Origin: Carnegiea gigantea
Lineage: Eukaryota; Streptophyta; Magnoliopsida; Caryophyllales; Cactaceae
DNA: 64,000 nt
Reading direction: 5' to 3'
Assembly (NCBI GenBank): GCA_029747015.1
Contig: JAKOGI010000002.1
Span: 3,072,001 to 3,136,000 of the forward strand
A model generated the notes under the pieces. The model was given only the letters and a program-made list of their open reading frames with translations. It had not been told where the DNA came from and did not search any database. Positions 1 to 11,183 of this stretch are shown here, piece after piece. The position numbers and the translations under genes are program-made. Numbering within the stretch: the stretch's first letter is position 1; each line of letters starts with the position of its first letter.

Positions 1-362
1 CCCTTAATATTTTTGCTGAGATTGTTTTTCTGGTTGATGAATGGAACAGAAGGAGAAAAGTACGCAAACTTGGGGCTTGTCTATAAGAACAGATGCTCAA
101 GCTATAAAGTCAACGGCATCAGGGTATTGGCGGATCTGGCTCTGTTGACCGGTATCTTCTACTATTATAGTACTCGTGAATTTGGAACCCACACATTTTT
201 TCCCCCGACTGCTGACTTTTTTATTTGGTGTTTTTTATTCCTTTTTATTTTTTTGGTTGGTGAGGTTAAATTTGTAGGACATGTTCTATTCACTTTCCAG
301 GTAGCTAAAAGTCACCCTTAGGCAAGTTTTGAAGAAAACCAGCATAACGACACTTAAGTAGA
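1..362. other. Unassigned left flank of the nested retrotransposon
   Basis: An open frame runs from 13 to 321 (+), but it resembles no family I recognise and ends in a low-complexity T-rich, hydrophobic stretch, so I do not call it a gene. A splice-acceptor-like CAG precedes 301. Before the Copia insertion this segment was contiguous with 10643 onward, because the 5-bp duplication GTAGA sits at 358-362 and 10643-10647. It may be the tail of a gene whose body lies left of the window. That is inference only. Confidence 0.3.
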
Positions 363-708
363 TGTTAAATTGGGTAAATTTATTTTTTGACAAATAAGAA
401 AAATGATATGTTACGATTATAAAAGTAAGAAAACAGCGAGAAAATAGTTTCCTTTTTTTAGTTGAAAATTTTTTGTATAAATTGTTACGTTTTCATTGTA
501 ATTATCATCTCATTTTAAGAAAGAGAAATACAAAGCAACATAAAAATTTAGAGAGAAATTTTTTTTCTCCTATTATTGTTGTTAATCGGTATTCTCTCCT
601 TATATTTAGAGAGCATTTGTCATATTGCTTTGTATATCAATTCCTAAATTTCTCAATCAGATTTTAGCAGTGTGAGATACAGTTTTCTGTAATCTTCGGA
701 ATATAACA
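363..708 (+). repeat. 5' LTR of outer Copia element
   Basis: This is a 346-bp LTR with TG...CA ends, followed after one base by the primer-binding site. It matches 4716-5037 plus 10620-10642. Confidence 0.92.
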
Positions 709-709
709 G

Positions 710-721
710 TGGTATCAGAGC
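710..721 (+). other. Primer-binding site, initiator tRNA-Met type
   Basis: TGGTATCAGAGC lies one base after the 5' LTR. This is the standard plant LTR-retrotransposon site, complementary to the 3' end of initiator tRNA-Met. Confidence 0.93.
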
Positions 722-747
722 GAAGCTAACTTATACTATTCAATATC

Positions 748-3700
748 ATGGCGGCAAAATATGAAATTGAGAAGTTCAGTGGGAGTAATTTCTCTCTTTG
801 AAAATTGAAAATGAAGGCAGTGTTAAGGAAAGACCATTGCATGGTAGCAATTGAGGTCAGACCTAAAGGATTAGCTTATGACAAATGGAAAGAGATAGAT
901 AACAATGCTATTGCTAATTTGCATCTGGCATTAGCAGATTCAGTCTTATAAAATATCACAGAGAAAACGATTGCGATGGAAATCTGGGATGCACTCACCA
1001 GATTGTGTGAGAGAAACTCACTCCATAATAAGATATTCTTCAAAAGAAAGCTTTATACTCTTCGAATGAGTGCATCCATATCGGTAACAGATCACATCAA
1101 CAATCTAATATGCTATTTTCAAAACTTGCGATGATGGATTATAATATAAAAGAAAACGAGCGTGCAGAGCTTTTACTTCAAAGTCCACCTGACTCGTATG
1201 ATTAGCTCATCATCAATTTGACAAACAATGTGCTTATGGATTTTCTAGACTTCAATGATGTTGCAGCCGCTATCCTACAAGAGGAATCTAGGTGCAAAAG
1301 TAATGAAGATAGACCGTTCTCTTCGTAACAATCAGAGGCATTATTGATGACGAGAGGAACACCAATTGAACGCAACTCCAGTGGGAGTCAAAATCCAGGG
1401 AGATCAAAGTCACAAAGCAAGAAAAATGTCAAATGTCACTATTGTGGCAAAAGAGGACATATTAAACGGCATTGTTGGAATTATAAGAAGAGTATAGAAA
1501 AGACTTTCGAAGCAACAACCTCTCAAGGATGTGTTGCTAGTACATCGGATGATGGAGAAATCCTATGTGCAGATGCATCAATAACTTCTAAAGTAAATTC
1601 ACTCACTGATGTTTGGGTACTAGATTCAGGAGCAACATGGCACATCACACCTCAACGGGATTGGTTTCACTCATATAAACCTATCCCTGAAGGATAGGTG
1701 TTCATGGGAGATGATCATGCTTTGGAGATTGTTGGTATTGGCACCATCAAATTAATGATACATGATGGAATTTTCCGTACTATCCAAGAGGTACGACATG
1801 TGAAAGGCCTAAAGAAAAATTTATTATCTATTAGACGATTTGATAATCTTTGGCTTAAGACCCAAATTGCAAATGGAATTATGAAAGTTGCCAAAGGTGC
1901 ACTCATTGTGATGAAGGCAGAGAAGATCTCATCCAAACTATTCGTGCTTCAAGGACATGCGTTCTTCAAGGACATGCGTTAAAATATAGACATGCAACTG
2001 TTGCTTCTACCAATCAAGAAGAATCAACGATAAAATGGCATTATACACTAGGCCACATGTCGGAACGTGGTATAAAGATTCTCACAGAACGTAATCTCCT
2101 GCCCGGATTCACATCGGTAAATTTACCGTTTTGTGAGCATTGTGTCGTAAGCAAGTAGAGTAGATTAAAGTTTGGAAGATCTACTGCCAAGAGCAAACAC
2201 ATACTAGACTTGATTCATTCTAACGTGTAGGAATCACCAGTTACTTCCCTAGGAGGAGCAAAATATTTTGTTTCATTCACTGATGATTACCCTAGGAGAA
2301 TATGGGTGTACCCAATCAAGAAAAAGTCAGGTGTGTTTCCAGTATTCAAGGAATTCAGAGCTCGAGTGGAACTTGAATCTGGAAAAAGAATTAAGTGTTT
2401 GATGATAGATAATGGAGGAGAATACATAGACGGTGGTTTCCTAGCATTTTGCAAACATGAAGGTATTCAAAGATAATCCACAATTATTGACACACCTCAG
2501 CAAAATGGTGTAGCTGAGCGAATGAATAGGACTTTCTTAGAAAGAACAAGAGCTATGTTGAGAACTGCAAGACTGCCCAAGTCTTTTTGGGCAGAAGCAG
2601 TCAAAACTGCCAGCTACGTAATAAATCGATTACCGTCAATGGCTATCGATTTAAGGACTCCAATGGAGATGTGGAATGGAAAGCCGGTTAACTGTTCTTC
2701 TTTACATGTATTTGGATGTCTTGCATATGTAATGTACAAATCCTAAGAAAGAACAAAATTGGATCCAAAATCCAAAAGATGTATATTCTTGGGTTATGCT
2801 AACGGTATTAAAGGGTATCGCCTGTGGGATCCCACTGCCCGCAAGGTTATTGTCAGTAGAGATGTTATATTTGCAGAAGAGAACTACAAGATAAAGATGA
2901 TAATACATCTAAAGAGACTACTGCAGTACATATAGTTGATGAATCTAGAAAGGATAATTCTTCTGAAGCAGAGTCAGAACAAGAGGAACAAGAGCCAGAG
3001 AGAGTGAATGATACAGAACTTCGACGATCACATCGTCAAACAAGAAAACCTTCAGGGCACTCAGATTATGTTATAGCAAGCCATGATGCGTACTGTCTTC
3101 TAACAGAAGATGGAGAGCCGTCCACTTTTGAAATGGCCCTGAATAGCCCAGATGCTTCTCTATGGATGACAGCAATGCAAGAAGAAATGGAAGCCTTGCA
3201 TAGAAACAAGACATGGGAATTTATTCTACTTCCACAAGAACGGGAAGCCATTGGTAACAAATGGGTCTATAAGATCAAACGAGATGGTAATGATCAAGTA
3301 GAAAGATATCGTACGAGACTAGTGGCAAAGGGATATGCTCAGAAAGAAGGTATTGACTTTAACGAAATATTTTCTCCAGTTCTTAGACTTACGACTATAA
3401 GAGTAGTCCTGGCTATGTGTACGACATTTGATTTACATCTAGAATAGTTGGATATAAAGACGGCTTTTCTTCATGGAGAACTTGAAGAAGAGATATACAT
3501 GCTCCAACCAGAAGGGTTTAAAGAAAAAGGAAAAGAAAATTTGGTTTGCAGGTTAACCAAATCTCTGTACGGTCTAAAGCAGGCGCCAAGGTGTTGGTAC
3601 AAGATATTTGATTCCTCCATTATTAGCCCTAGATACAATAGACTTAATTTAGACCATTGTGCATATTATAAGAGGTTTGAGGACAATGATTTCATCATTT

Positions 3701-4673
3701 TGTTGTTGTATGTGGATGACATGTTGGTTGTAAGCTCCAACAAAGATCGAATCCAACAATTAAAGGCGCAAGTGGCTAGGGATTTTGATATGAAGGATCT
3801 AGGACCAGCAAACAAGATTTTAGGGATGCATATACACCAAGATAGAAACGCTAGGAAGATATGGCTTTCCTAAAAGAACTACGTGAAGAAAATCTTGCGA
3901 CGCTTCAATATGCAAGATTGTAAGCTAATTTCTACCCCACTTCCTATCAATTATAAATTATCCTCAAGTATGAGCCCTAGCAGCGAAGGTGAAAGGATAG
4001 AAATGTATCGAGTGTCGTATGTATCAGCAGTGGGAAGCCTAATGTATGTCATGATCTGTACAAGACCAGATATTGCTCAAGCAGTGGGGGTGGTCAGTAG
4101 ATTTATGGCAAATCCTGGTAGAGAGCATTGGAATATTGTGAAAAGGATCCTAAGATATGTTAAAGGAACCTCAGATGCGGCATTATGTTTTGAATGATCA
4201 GAGTTTATAATCAAAAGATATGTTGACTCTGATTTTGCAGGTGATCTTGATAAAGAAAATCTACTACAGGCTATGTGTTTACTCTTGTAGGTGGTGCGGT
4301 AAGTTGGGTATCAAAACTACAAACTGTTGTAGCATTGTCTACTACAGAAGCTGAATACATGGCAGCTACTGAAGCTTGCAAGGAAGCAATTTGGATAAAA
4401 AGATTAATTAAAGAACTTGGATACACACAATAAAAGATTCATGTGTATTGCGATAGTCAAAGTGCTTTGCATATTTCTAGAAATCCAAGTTCTCATTCGA
4501 GGACTAAACATATTCATGTTCAATATCATTTTGTTCGAGAAGTAGTAGAGGAAGGAAGTGTGGATATGCAAAAGATTCACACCAAAGATAACCTACCAGA
4601 TATTATGATGAAGCCAGTTAATTCTGACAAGTTCATATGGTGCAGATCCTTATATGGCTTGTTCGAAACGTAA
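748..4673 (+). pseudogene. Broken gag-pol of outer Copia element
   Basis: The reading frame starts at the ATG at 748 but stops at 799-801, apparently where a tryptophan codon stood. Later stops include 1695-1697, 2473-2475 (TAA in integrase), 3445-3447 and 3871-3873. Recognisable parts, in order: a CCHC knuckle (C-x2-C-x4-H-x4-C) at about 1434-1475; a protease motif DSGA at about 1624; an integrase core with the DNGGEY and TPQQNGVAER motifs between about 2250 and 2560; reverse transcriptase at about 3200-3870 with YVDDM at 3709-3723; and RNase H at about 4200-4670. Most fragments are still in or near one frame, so decay is mainly by point nonsense changes with some indels. It is certainly non-functional as it stands. 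Confidence 0.9.
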
Positions 4674-4704
4674 GCTACATGAAAATTGCCAAAAAAGTGA
4701 CTTG

Positions 4705-4715
4705 AAGTGGGAGAT
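4705..4715 (+). other. Polypurine tract of outer Copia element
   Basis: AAGTGGGAGAT lies directly before the 3' LTR. This is the expected site of plus-strand DNA priming. Confidence 0.8.
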
Positions 4716-5037
4716 TGTTAAATTGGGTAAGGTCAGTTTTTGGCAAATAAGAAAAATAGTATGTTACGATTATAGAAGCAAGAAAACAGCAGGAAAATAG
4801 TTTCCTTTTTTTAGTTGAAAATTTTTTGTATAAATTGTTACATTTTTATTATAATTATCATCTCATTTTAAGAGAGAGAAATACAAAGCAATATAAGAAT
4901 TTAGAGAGAATTTTTTCTCCTATTATTGTTGTTAATGTCGGTATTCTCTACTTATATTTAGAAAGCATTTATCATATTGCTTTGTATATCAATCCCTAAA
5001 TTTCTCAATCATGTTTTAGCAGTGTGAGATACAGTTT
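4716..5037 (+). repeat. 3' LTR of outer Copia element, left part
   Basis: The segment begins TGTTAAATTGGG like the 5' LTR and is cut at 5037 by the inner element. The remainder is at 10620-10642. Confidence 0.92.
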
Positions 5038-5538
5038 TGTTGGAATAATGAGAACAACAATGGCTGGAAGATCGACAGAATAAACTGAGTCGTGGATAAA
5101 CCACTGCCTTGAAAGCAATTACGGCTCGACTACGGTGCAAATCGATACAGCCGGTTGCTCCCCAAGGTTAACGCAGCACTCTTGAACGCGTGCACTTCGC
5201 GGTCAAGAGTTTGGAGTATGCAGTATATGAACCCAGAAAAGTAGAGAAGAAGAAGAAAGGAGAGAAGTGTGTATGTTGAGGGTGAGGAGGCATGCTGCTC
5301 AGCTCTCTATTTATAGAGGGAATATAGATGTTACAAAGCCATTAAAATGGCCGTTACAAAACCATTAAAGTGGCTATTATGAGGTCATTAAAGTGACTGT
5401 TATGAGGCCATTAAAGGGTTGTTACAAGACCATTAAAGTGGTGGTTACAAGACCATTAAAGTGGTTGTTACAAGACCATTAAAAATGGCGCAGAATAAGG
5501 TTTGAAAAAACCTTGTTGCCATTACCATTGCTCTAACA
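5038..5538 (-). repeat. 3' LTR of inner Copia element
   Basis: This LTR is 501 bp, with TGTTGG at its left end and CTCTAACA at its right end (plus strand). It carries seven copies of a 22-24 bp repeat with core CCATTAAAGTGG at about 5329-5488. Read on the minus strand these lie in U3, upstream of the likely TATA box. Confidence 0.92.
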
Positions 5539-5548
5539 TTCCCCCACT
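5539..5548 (-). other. Polypurine tract of inner Copia element
   Basis: The minus strand reads AGTGGGGGAA immediately before the 3' LTR start TGTTAG. Confidence 0.8.
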
Positions 5549-6137
5549 AATGGCATACAAGGAAAAACAGTTTAGGAAAGGAGTTCTGGGCAAGAGAGGG
5601 TCAGATACTTAAGCGTCAATATCTTTCGATTTGAATTGACACGTTAGCGATGTGAGGCAACAACCAGTAGTCTAGCTAGTGAACAAAATCTTGAGCTAGG
5701 AAGACCTCAATTGAGACCCTCATAACACATATCAACCCTTAAAATACTGCATACTCTGTGATGGACATACTAGCGCTTTTATGGCCATGCGCGCACCTTG
5801 GATCTCATAAGCGCTCTAGACAGATAGCCTAAGTCTCTCATGGAAGGCGGCTAAACCTTCACGCTTACGTAGGTAATTCCATCAAGTCTATCTCAGCATA
5901 GACCACCATAACTACGGCTATGGAATTACTAAGAGCATAATATAGCTCAACCTCACAATCATTAAACGGTGAATTCATCAAATGCTTCTCACTAGTACCC
6001 TTACAATGGGTATGAATCCATTAAGAGCGTAAGCTCATCCTCTAAGCACTACCACACGCCATAGGGATAGGAGTGTAGTGCATCTTGAAGATTAATATGG
6101 TTTCGTTTGACCACTAGTGGGTATCCACCATATCACT

Positions 6138-9100
6138 TCAAGCCATAGGCTTAGGTTCCATCCCCCTAGACGTTTCCAGCACTACTGGCCTTGTCAACCC
6201 TTTAGTAAGAAGATCCGTCAGATTCTTCTCGGATCTCACATACTGTAGGGATATGACACCATGTTTTAGCAATTATTTCACTGCACTGTGTCTGATACGG
6301 ATGTGTCTCCTCTTTTCATTATAGACACTGTTGTGCGCCACTCCTATTGCTGCCTGCGAGTCACAATGTAGGGAAATAGGTGTTTTCTGTTTTCCTCAGA
6401 GTGGCACATCTACTAGTAGACCTTTGAACCATTCTGCTTCCTGACCTGCCAACTCAAGAGCAATGAATTCAGATTCCATAGTAGAGCAGGTTATACAAGT
6501 CTGTTTGGCAGACTTCCACGAAATAGCCCCTCCACCTAGAGTAAATACATAACCACTAGTAGAACTTACTTTATCGTTATTAGAAACCCAATTTGCATTA
6601 CAATATCCTTCCAATACAGCAGGAAATTTATTAAAGTGCAAACACCAATCAATAGTACCTCTAAGATATTTAAACAAACGAAGAAGTGCATCCCAGTGTT
6701 CTTGACTAGGGTTATGTGTATAGCGACTTAACCTACTGACGGCATAGGCAATGTCAGGACAAGTAGAGTTCATGAGAAACATTACACTTCCTATGATTTT
6801 AGCATACTCAGTTTAAGAGGTCCTCTGTTCCATTTTAAATGTATGCTGGGATCATAAGGGGTTCTTACAGGTGTCACATCAACACAGTTGAATTTTTTTA
6901 ACACCTTTTCAATGTAATGTAACTGACATAATGAAAAACTAGTGTTGTTTTTTCGAACCTTGATCCCTAAGATCACATCTGCTTTTCCCATGTCTTTCAT
7001 TTCAAAAAGAGAAGATAACAGCTTTTTAGTCTCATTAACAACAAGCAGATTTGTGCCAAAGATCAGCATGTCATCAACATAGAGACATATAAGTACACAA
7101 TCTGATCTAATCAATTTTGAGTATACACATGAATCAGACAAATTCACGACAAAGCCATTTTGCACTAAAGAGCTATCAAACTTTTCGTACCACTGTTTGG
7201 GAGCCTACTTTAGATCGTAAAGAGACTTTCTCGGTCTACACACTTTGTCCTCCTGATCGGGTACCTCACAACCCTCAGGTTGGGTCATGTAAATTTCTTC
7301 ATCTAAGTCACCATTAAGAAACACTGTTTTGACATCTATTTGATGTACAACAAGATCAAAAATTGCAGCTAAAGCGATTAAAGATCTAATGGTGGCTATT
7401 TTGGTCACAGGAGAGTAGGTGTCAAAATAATCTATGCCCTTTTTCTGGTCAAAGCCCCTAATAACCAATCTGGCCTTATATTTATCAATTGAACCATCAG
7501 ACCTCAACTTCTTTTTGAAGATCCACTTACTGCAATTAGGTCTACAACCCTTAGGCAGGTCAGTCAATTCCCATATTTTGTTTGACTCGAGAGAATCTAT
7601 TTCACTTTTAATAGCTTCTCTCCAGAAGGCAGCATCTATGGACCTTACAGCCTCTTGATAGGTTTTGGGATCTTCCTCAATCAGAAAATGGACACCAATT
7701 CTTCAGTTATGACTTCTATGTCCAGGTTGTTTAAGATTTCTACTAGGAATGCAGTGACAAAGTTGGGCCCAAAATTGATTTCAGTTCTAAGTCTCTTGCT
7801 TCTTCTAGGTTCAGTCACTACGACTCTAGCATCAGAACTAGAAGTAGACAAGTTTACATTTTCAGGCATAACATCAGGTACCACATTAGGCGCTTTCTTT
7901 TTCAAAGGAAACACATGCTCAAAGAATTCTGCATCTCTATATTCAAAAATAGAATAATCACTCAATGACATGAATTTATAAGCAGCATTGTTTTGAGCAT
8001 AGCCAATAAAGACAGCATCAAAGGTCTTAGGGCCTATGTTGGTACGTTTATGACTAGGTAAGGTAACCTTAGCCAGACGCCCCCACATTTTCAAATATTT
8101 TAAATTAGGAGCATACCCTTTCCACAATTCATATAGGGTCTGATCTACCTTTTTGTGAGGAACTCTATTGAGGATAAAACAAGTAGTTAAGACTGCCTCC
8201 CCCCACATATTATCAGACAACCCTGAACTAATAAGCATAGCATTCATCATTTCTTTAAGGGTACGGTTTTTCCGTTCAGCTATGCCATTTTGTTGAGGGG
8301 TATATGGGGCACTAGTCTTATGTATAATGCCATTTTTCTCACAGAAATCAATCAAGGAGTTGGTATCATACTCCCCACCTCTGTCAGACCTAAGTCTCTT
8401 GATTTTTCGGTCTAACTGATTCTCAACTTCTGCTTTGTATTTCAAGAACGATTCTTCAACTTCATCTTTAGACTTGAGGAGATAAACTCTGGTATATTTA
8501 GAAAAGTCATCTACAAAGGTAATATACCATTTCTTTCCTCCCTTACTGTGTTCTTAAAGTCTGCTAAGTCCGAATGCACAAGTTCAAGCAGCTCAGTCTT
8601 TCTAGTTGTTATGGACTTGAATGGTTTTTTTAGCACATTTTGCTTCACCACAAATGTCACATTTCAAACATTTTTCTATGATGTTGTTAGGAATTAATCT
8701 CATGTTCCTTAGCTTATTTATCGAAACATAATTAACATGACCAAGTCTACCATGCCACAAGTTCACAGACTCAGCAATATAGACAGAAAAGCATTTCTAT
8801 TAACAACATCAGAAGCAACATTCAGAACAAAGAGGCCCCCACTACGATACCCCTTCTCAACAAAAACCCCATTGCGAAGAATAACAATTTTTCCAGCTTT
8901 CTGGTTCACTTCGAAACCAGCAATATCAAAGAGACTACTCGAAACTAAGTTTCTACGAAAGGAAGGTACATACAGCACATTGTTTAAGCATAGAGATTTT
9001 CTAGAAGTAAATTTAAGGAGTACTTTCCCTTTACCCATGACTCCAGCGGTAGCAGCATTGCCCATGTAGACATGTTCGCCATCAGGTGCATCTTCGAAGT

Positions 9101-10136
9101 CATGCATCAGATCCTTATTGGCGCAAAAATGTCTTGTTACTCTAATATCCAGAATCCACTCCGTGGAATTTGACACCAGGTTGACCTCCAGTGTTACTGC
9201 ACAGAAGATCTCAGTATCTTCAGTCAGATTGGCTTATGCAGCAATTTGTCTGGTAGGCTTCTGGTTTGTGTGACTGGCTCCTCCTTTGCGAAGGTTACAC
9301 TGATATGCTTTGTGACCTGGTTTGCCACAAACGTAACAGACAACCTTCTGCTTCTGGATCTTGCTGTTTGTTCTTTTCACCTGACTTTGAGGTTTGGATT
9401 GCTTCTGATCCTCTTATTTTTCCCTTTGAACCTGTCTCTGTTTGAAGGTACAGAAGATTCAACAAGGTTAGCTTTAGATGAGTTTAGGGACAGAAAAGAC
9501 ATCTTATCTTTTAGTCGATTCGCCTCTTCAGTCCTCACATGACTGATCAGTTCTTGTAAGATTAGGTCCTTCTTTTTGTGCTTCAGGTGATTTCTGTAGT
9601 CACTCCAAGATGGCGAAAATTTCTCGATCAGTACATTTGCTTGCAGAATGTCGCAAATCTTCATGCCTTCGTTCAGCACCTCAGCACATAGATTCTCGTA
9701 GGTATGAACTTGTTCCATAATTGGTTTGTCATCTACGATCTGGAACTGCAGCCATTTGCCAATGACGTATTTCCTCTTTCCGGCATCATCCGAACCATAT
9801 TTGGCCTCCAGTTTGGTCCATATGGTCTTCGTAGATTTGACAGTTGTTCAGCAAGTAGCTTCGAGCCAGTTTATTATCCTTTTCCAGTTTCTTCTTAGCA
9901 GCCTCATCTAGTGGAATGACAGGCGTCTTCGGGACAGTAGGAGTTGAGAGGGAGCTCTCAGTATCAGTAAACTGAGAAGTATTGTCTTCGTCAAGGTGTT
10001 CTGAGGACAGAACATAATCAATCTCGAGTTGTTCAAAGCATAAGAGTAGTTTCTGGGACCAACGTTTAGAGTTAGTTCCATCGAGGGGCTCGATTTTGTA
10101 GAGTTCAGGGAGACTTTTCGGGAATGATGCAGCCAT
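6138..10136 (-). pseudogene. Broken gag-pol of inner Copia element
   Basis: Gag starts at the ATG at 10136 and reads in frame to about 9786, then needs a frameshift to continue to about 9377. A CCHC knuckle lies at about 9293-9334. The protease region (8763-9176) has ILD followed by IRV where the family has a D-S-G-A type active site, so the catalytic loop is lost. Integrase (7681-8445) has RGGEY and TPQQNG motifs. Reverse transcriptase covers about 7567-6800, with YVDDM near 7083 and a stop and frame change around 7200. RNase H runs from 6782 to a stop near 6138, with a break near 6395. Domain order is Copia-type. Confidence 0.88.
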
Positions 10137-10143
10137 TGCAGAT

Positions 10144-10156
10144 TAATTGCTTTCAA
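10144..10156 (-). other. Candidate non-tRNA primer-binding site, complementary to the element's own LTR
   Basis: On the minus strand, two bases after the 5' LTR, the sequence is TTGAAAGCAATTA. Its exact reverse complement lies inside the element's own LTR (5109-5121 in the 3' copy). The 5' copy (10230-10242) differs by one change that still allows a G-U pair in RNA. No TGGTATCAGAGC-type site is present. The gag ATG at 10136 follows only 22 nt after the LTR. See findings. Confidence 0.45.
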
Positions 10157-10158
10157 AT

Positions 10159-10614
10159 TGTTGGAATAATAAGAACAACAATGGCTGGAAGATCGACAGA
10201 ATAAACTGAGTCGTGAATAAACCACTGCCTTAAAAGCAATTACGGCTCGACTACGGTGCAAATCGATACAGCCGGTTACTTCCCAAGGTTAACGCAGCAC
10301 TCTTGAACGCGTGCACTTCGCGGCCAAGAGTTTGGAGTATGCAGTATATGAACCCAGAAAAGTAGAAAAGAAGAAGAAAGGAGAGAAGTGTGTATGTTGA
10401 GGGTGAGGAGGCATGCTGCTCAGCTATTTATTTATAGAGGGAATACAGTTATTACAAAGCCATTAAAATGGCCGTTACAAAACCATTAAAGTGGCTATTA
10501 TGAGGCCATTAAAGTGGCTGTTATGAGGCCATTAAAGTGGCGGTTACAAGGCCATTAAAAATGGCGCAGAATAAGGTTTGAAAAAACCTTGTTGCCATTA
10601 CCATTGCTCTAATA
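10159..10614 (-). repeat. 5' LTR of inner Copia element
   Basis: This LTR is 456 bp, the same as 5038-5538 but with only five copies of the 22-24 bp U3 repeat, which accounts for the 45-bp length difference. The last bases at 10613-10614 read TA where the partner reads CA. Confidence 0.92.
10428..10436 (-). promoter_or_regulatory. Probable TATA box of inner Copia 5' LTR
   Basis: The minus strand reads TATAAATA about 270 nt before the LTR end and just after the U3 tandem repeats. A transcript would start near 10400. Inferred from position and motif only. Confidence 0.5.
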
Positions 10615-10619
10615 AGTTT

Positions 10620-10642
10620 TCTGTAATCTTTAGAATATAACA
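10620..10642 (+). repeat. 3' LTR of outer Copia element, right part
   Basis: This segment carries the last bases of the outer LTR, ending ATATAACA, followed by the 5-bp duplication GTAGA. Bases 10615-10619 are the inner element's target duplication. Confidence 0.9.
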
Positions 10643-11183
10643 GTAGAGTCCACGAAGATTAAGATGTAGGCAATATTACCCCCGCAAGCAAACAACGAGT
10701 AAATAGACACTCCAATGCTTGGTTGTAGAGTAGTTGGCAGTCAATGTAAGATTTCTGGAACCACCATGGTAAAACGTCCACTGTAGGATGGCGATCATGC
10801 CGATCCTCATACTGCATCTTGAACAGAACTCGAGTATTGGCTTCATAATCTCAGTATGGGTTAAATCGGATATTGAATAAGTCAGACATGATCTTCACTT
10901 CCTATCACTTGCTGGTATAGCTGCTGCTAGGAGAGGCTCAACAATGTATAAGCAAAATCATTATGATTGTAGAAGACAATTTATACATGTATCAGCCAAC
11001 AGTTATGGTTGACCACAAATTCTATATAAGTTTATAAGCCAAGCAAATGCAAGAAGAAGACTGTTTATGGGCAGTAAATTTATTTGAGTGACATATTTTA
11101 GGAAGAATGCCCTTTAACGAGGTTGAAGAATACATGCACCTACATATGGATCATAGTCTAGTATATTGATATATATACCCACT
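10643..11183. other. Gene-free stretch between retrotransposon and next gene
   Basis: About 540 bp. The part near 11183 is probably 3' UTR of the minus-strand gene that ends at 11184. A short minus-strand open stretch at about 10690-10850 has no recognisable homology. I see no convincing gene. Confidence 0.4.

Larger units (their letters stand above)
5038..10614 (-). mobile_element. Ty1/Copia LTR retrotransposon (inner), inserted in the outer element's 3' LTR
   Basis: The two ends are direct LTRs with TGTTGGAATAAT at one end. AGTTT is duplicated on both sides (5033-5037 and 10615-10619), and removing the insert restores the outer LTR exactly. On the minus strand the order is LTR, a very short leader, Gag, protease, integrase, reverse transcriptase, RNase H, about 600 bp of untranslated DNA, purine tract, LTR. 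The LTRs are nearly identical apart from a tandem-repeat length difference, so this insertion is younger than its host element. Coding frames contain stops and shifts. No initiator-Met primer site follows the 5' LTR. Confidence 0.93.
363..10642 (+). mobile_element. Degenerate Ty1/Copia LTR retrotransposon (outer), interrupted by a second Copia element
   Basis: The element runs from TGTTAAATTGGG at 363 to ATATAACA at 10642. GTAGA is duplicated on both sides (358-362 and 10643-10647). The internal order is 5' LTR, initiator-Met primer site, Gag with CCHC zinc knuckle, protease, integrase, reverse transcriptase, RNase H, purine tract, 3' LTR. Integrase before reverse transcriptase is diagnostic of Copia. 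The layout resembles Tnt1-type elements. The coding region is broken by many stops, so the copy cannot act on its own. The 3' LTR is split at 5037/5038 by the inner element. Without that insert the element is about 4.7 kb. The two LTRs differ at about two dozen sites by eye, older than the inner element. Confidence 0.93.

Noticed and set aside
13..321. 102-residue open frame at the left edge
   Set aside because: No recognisable family; its second half is translated T-rich low-complexity DNA.
5540..6137. Possible extra gene between inner Copia RNase H and its 3' LTR
   Set aside because: About 600 bp, no open frame of note on either strand; fits a long 3' UTR.
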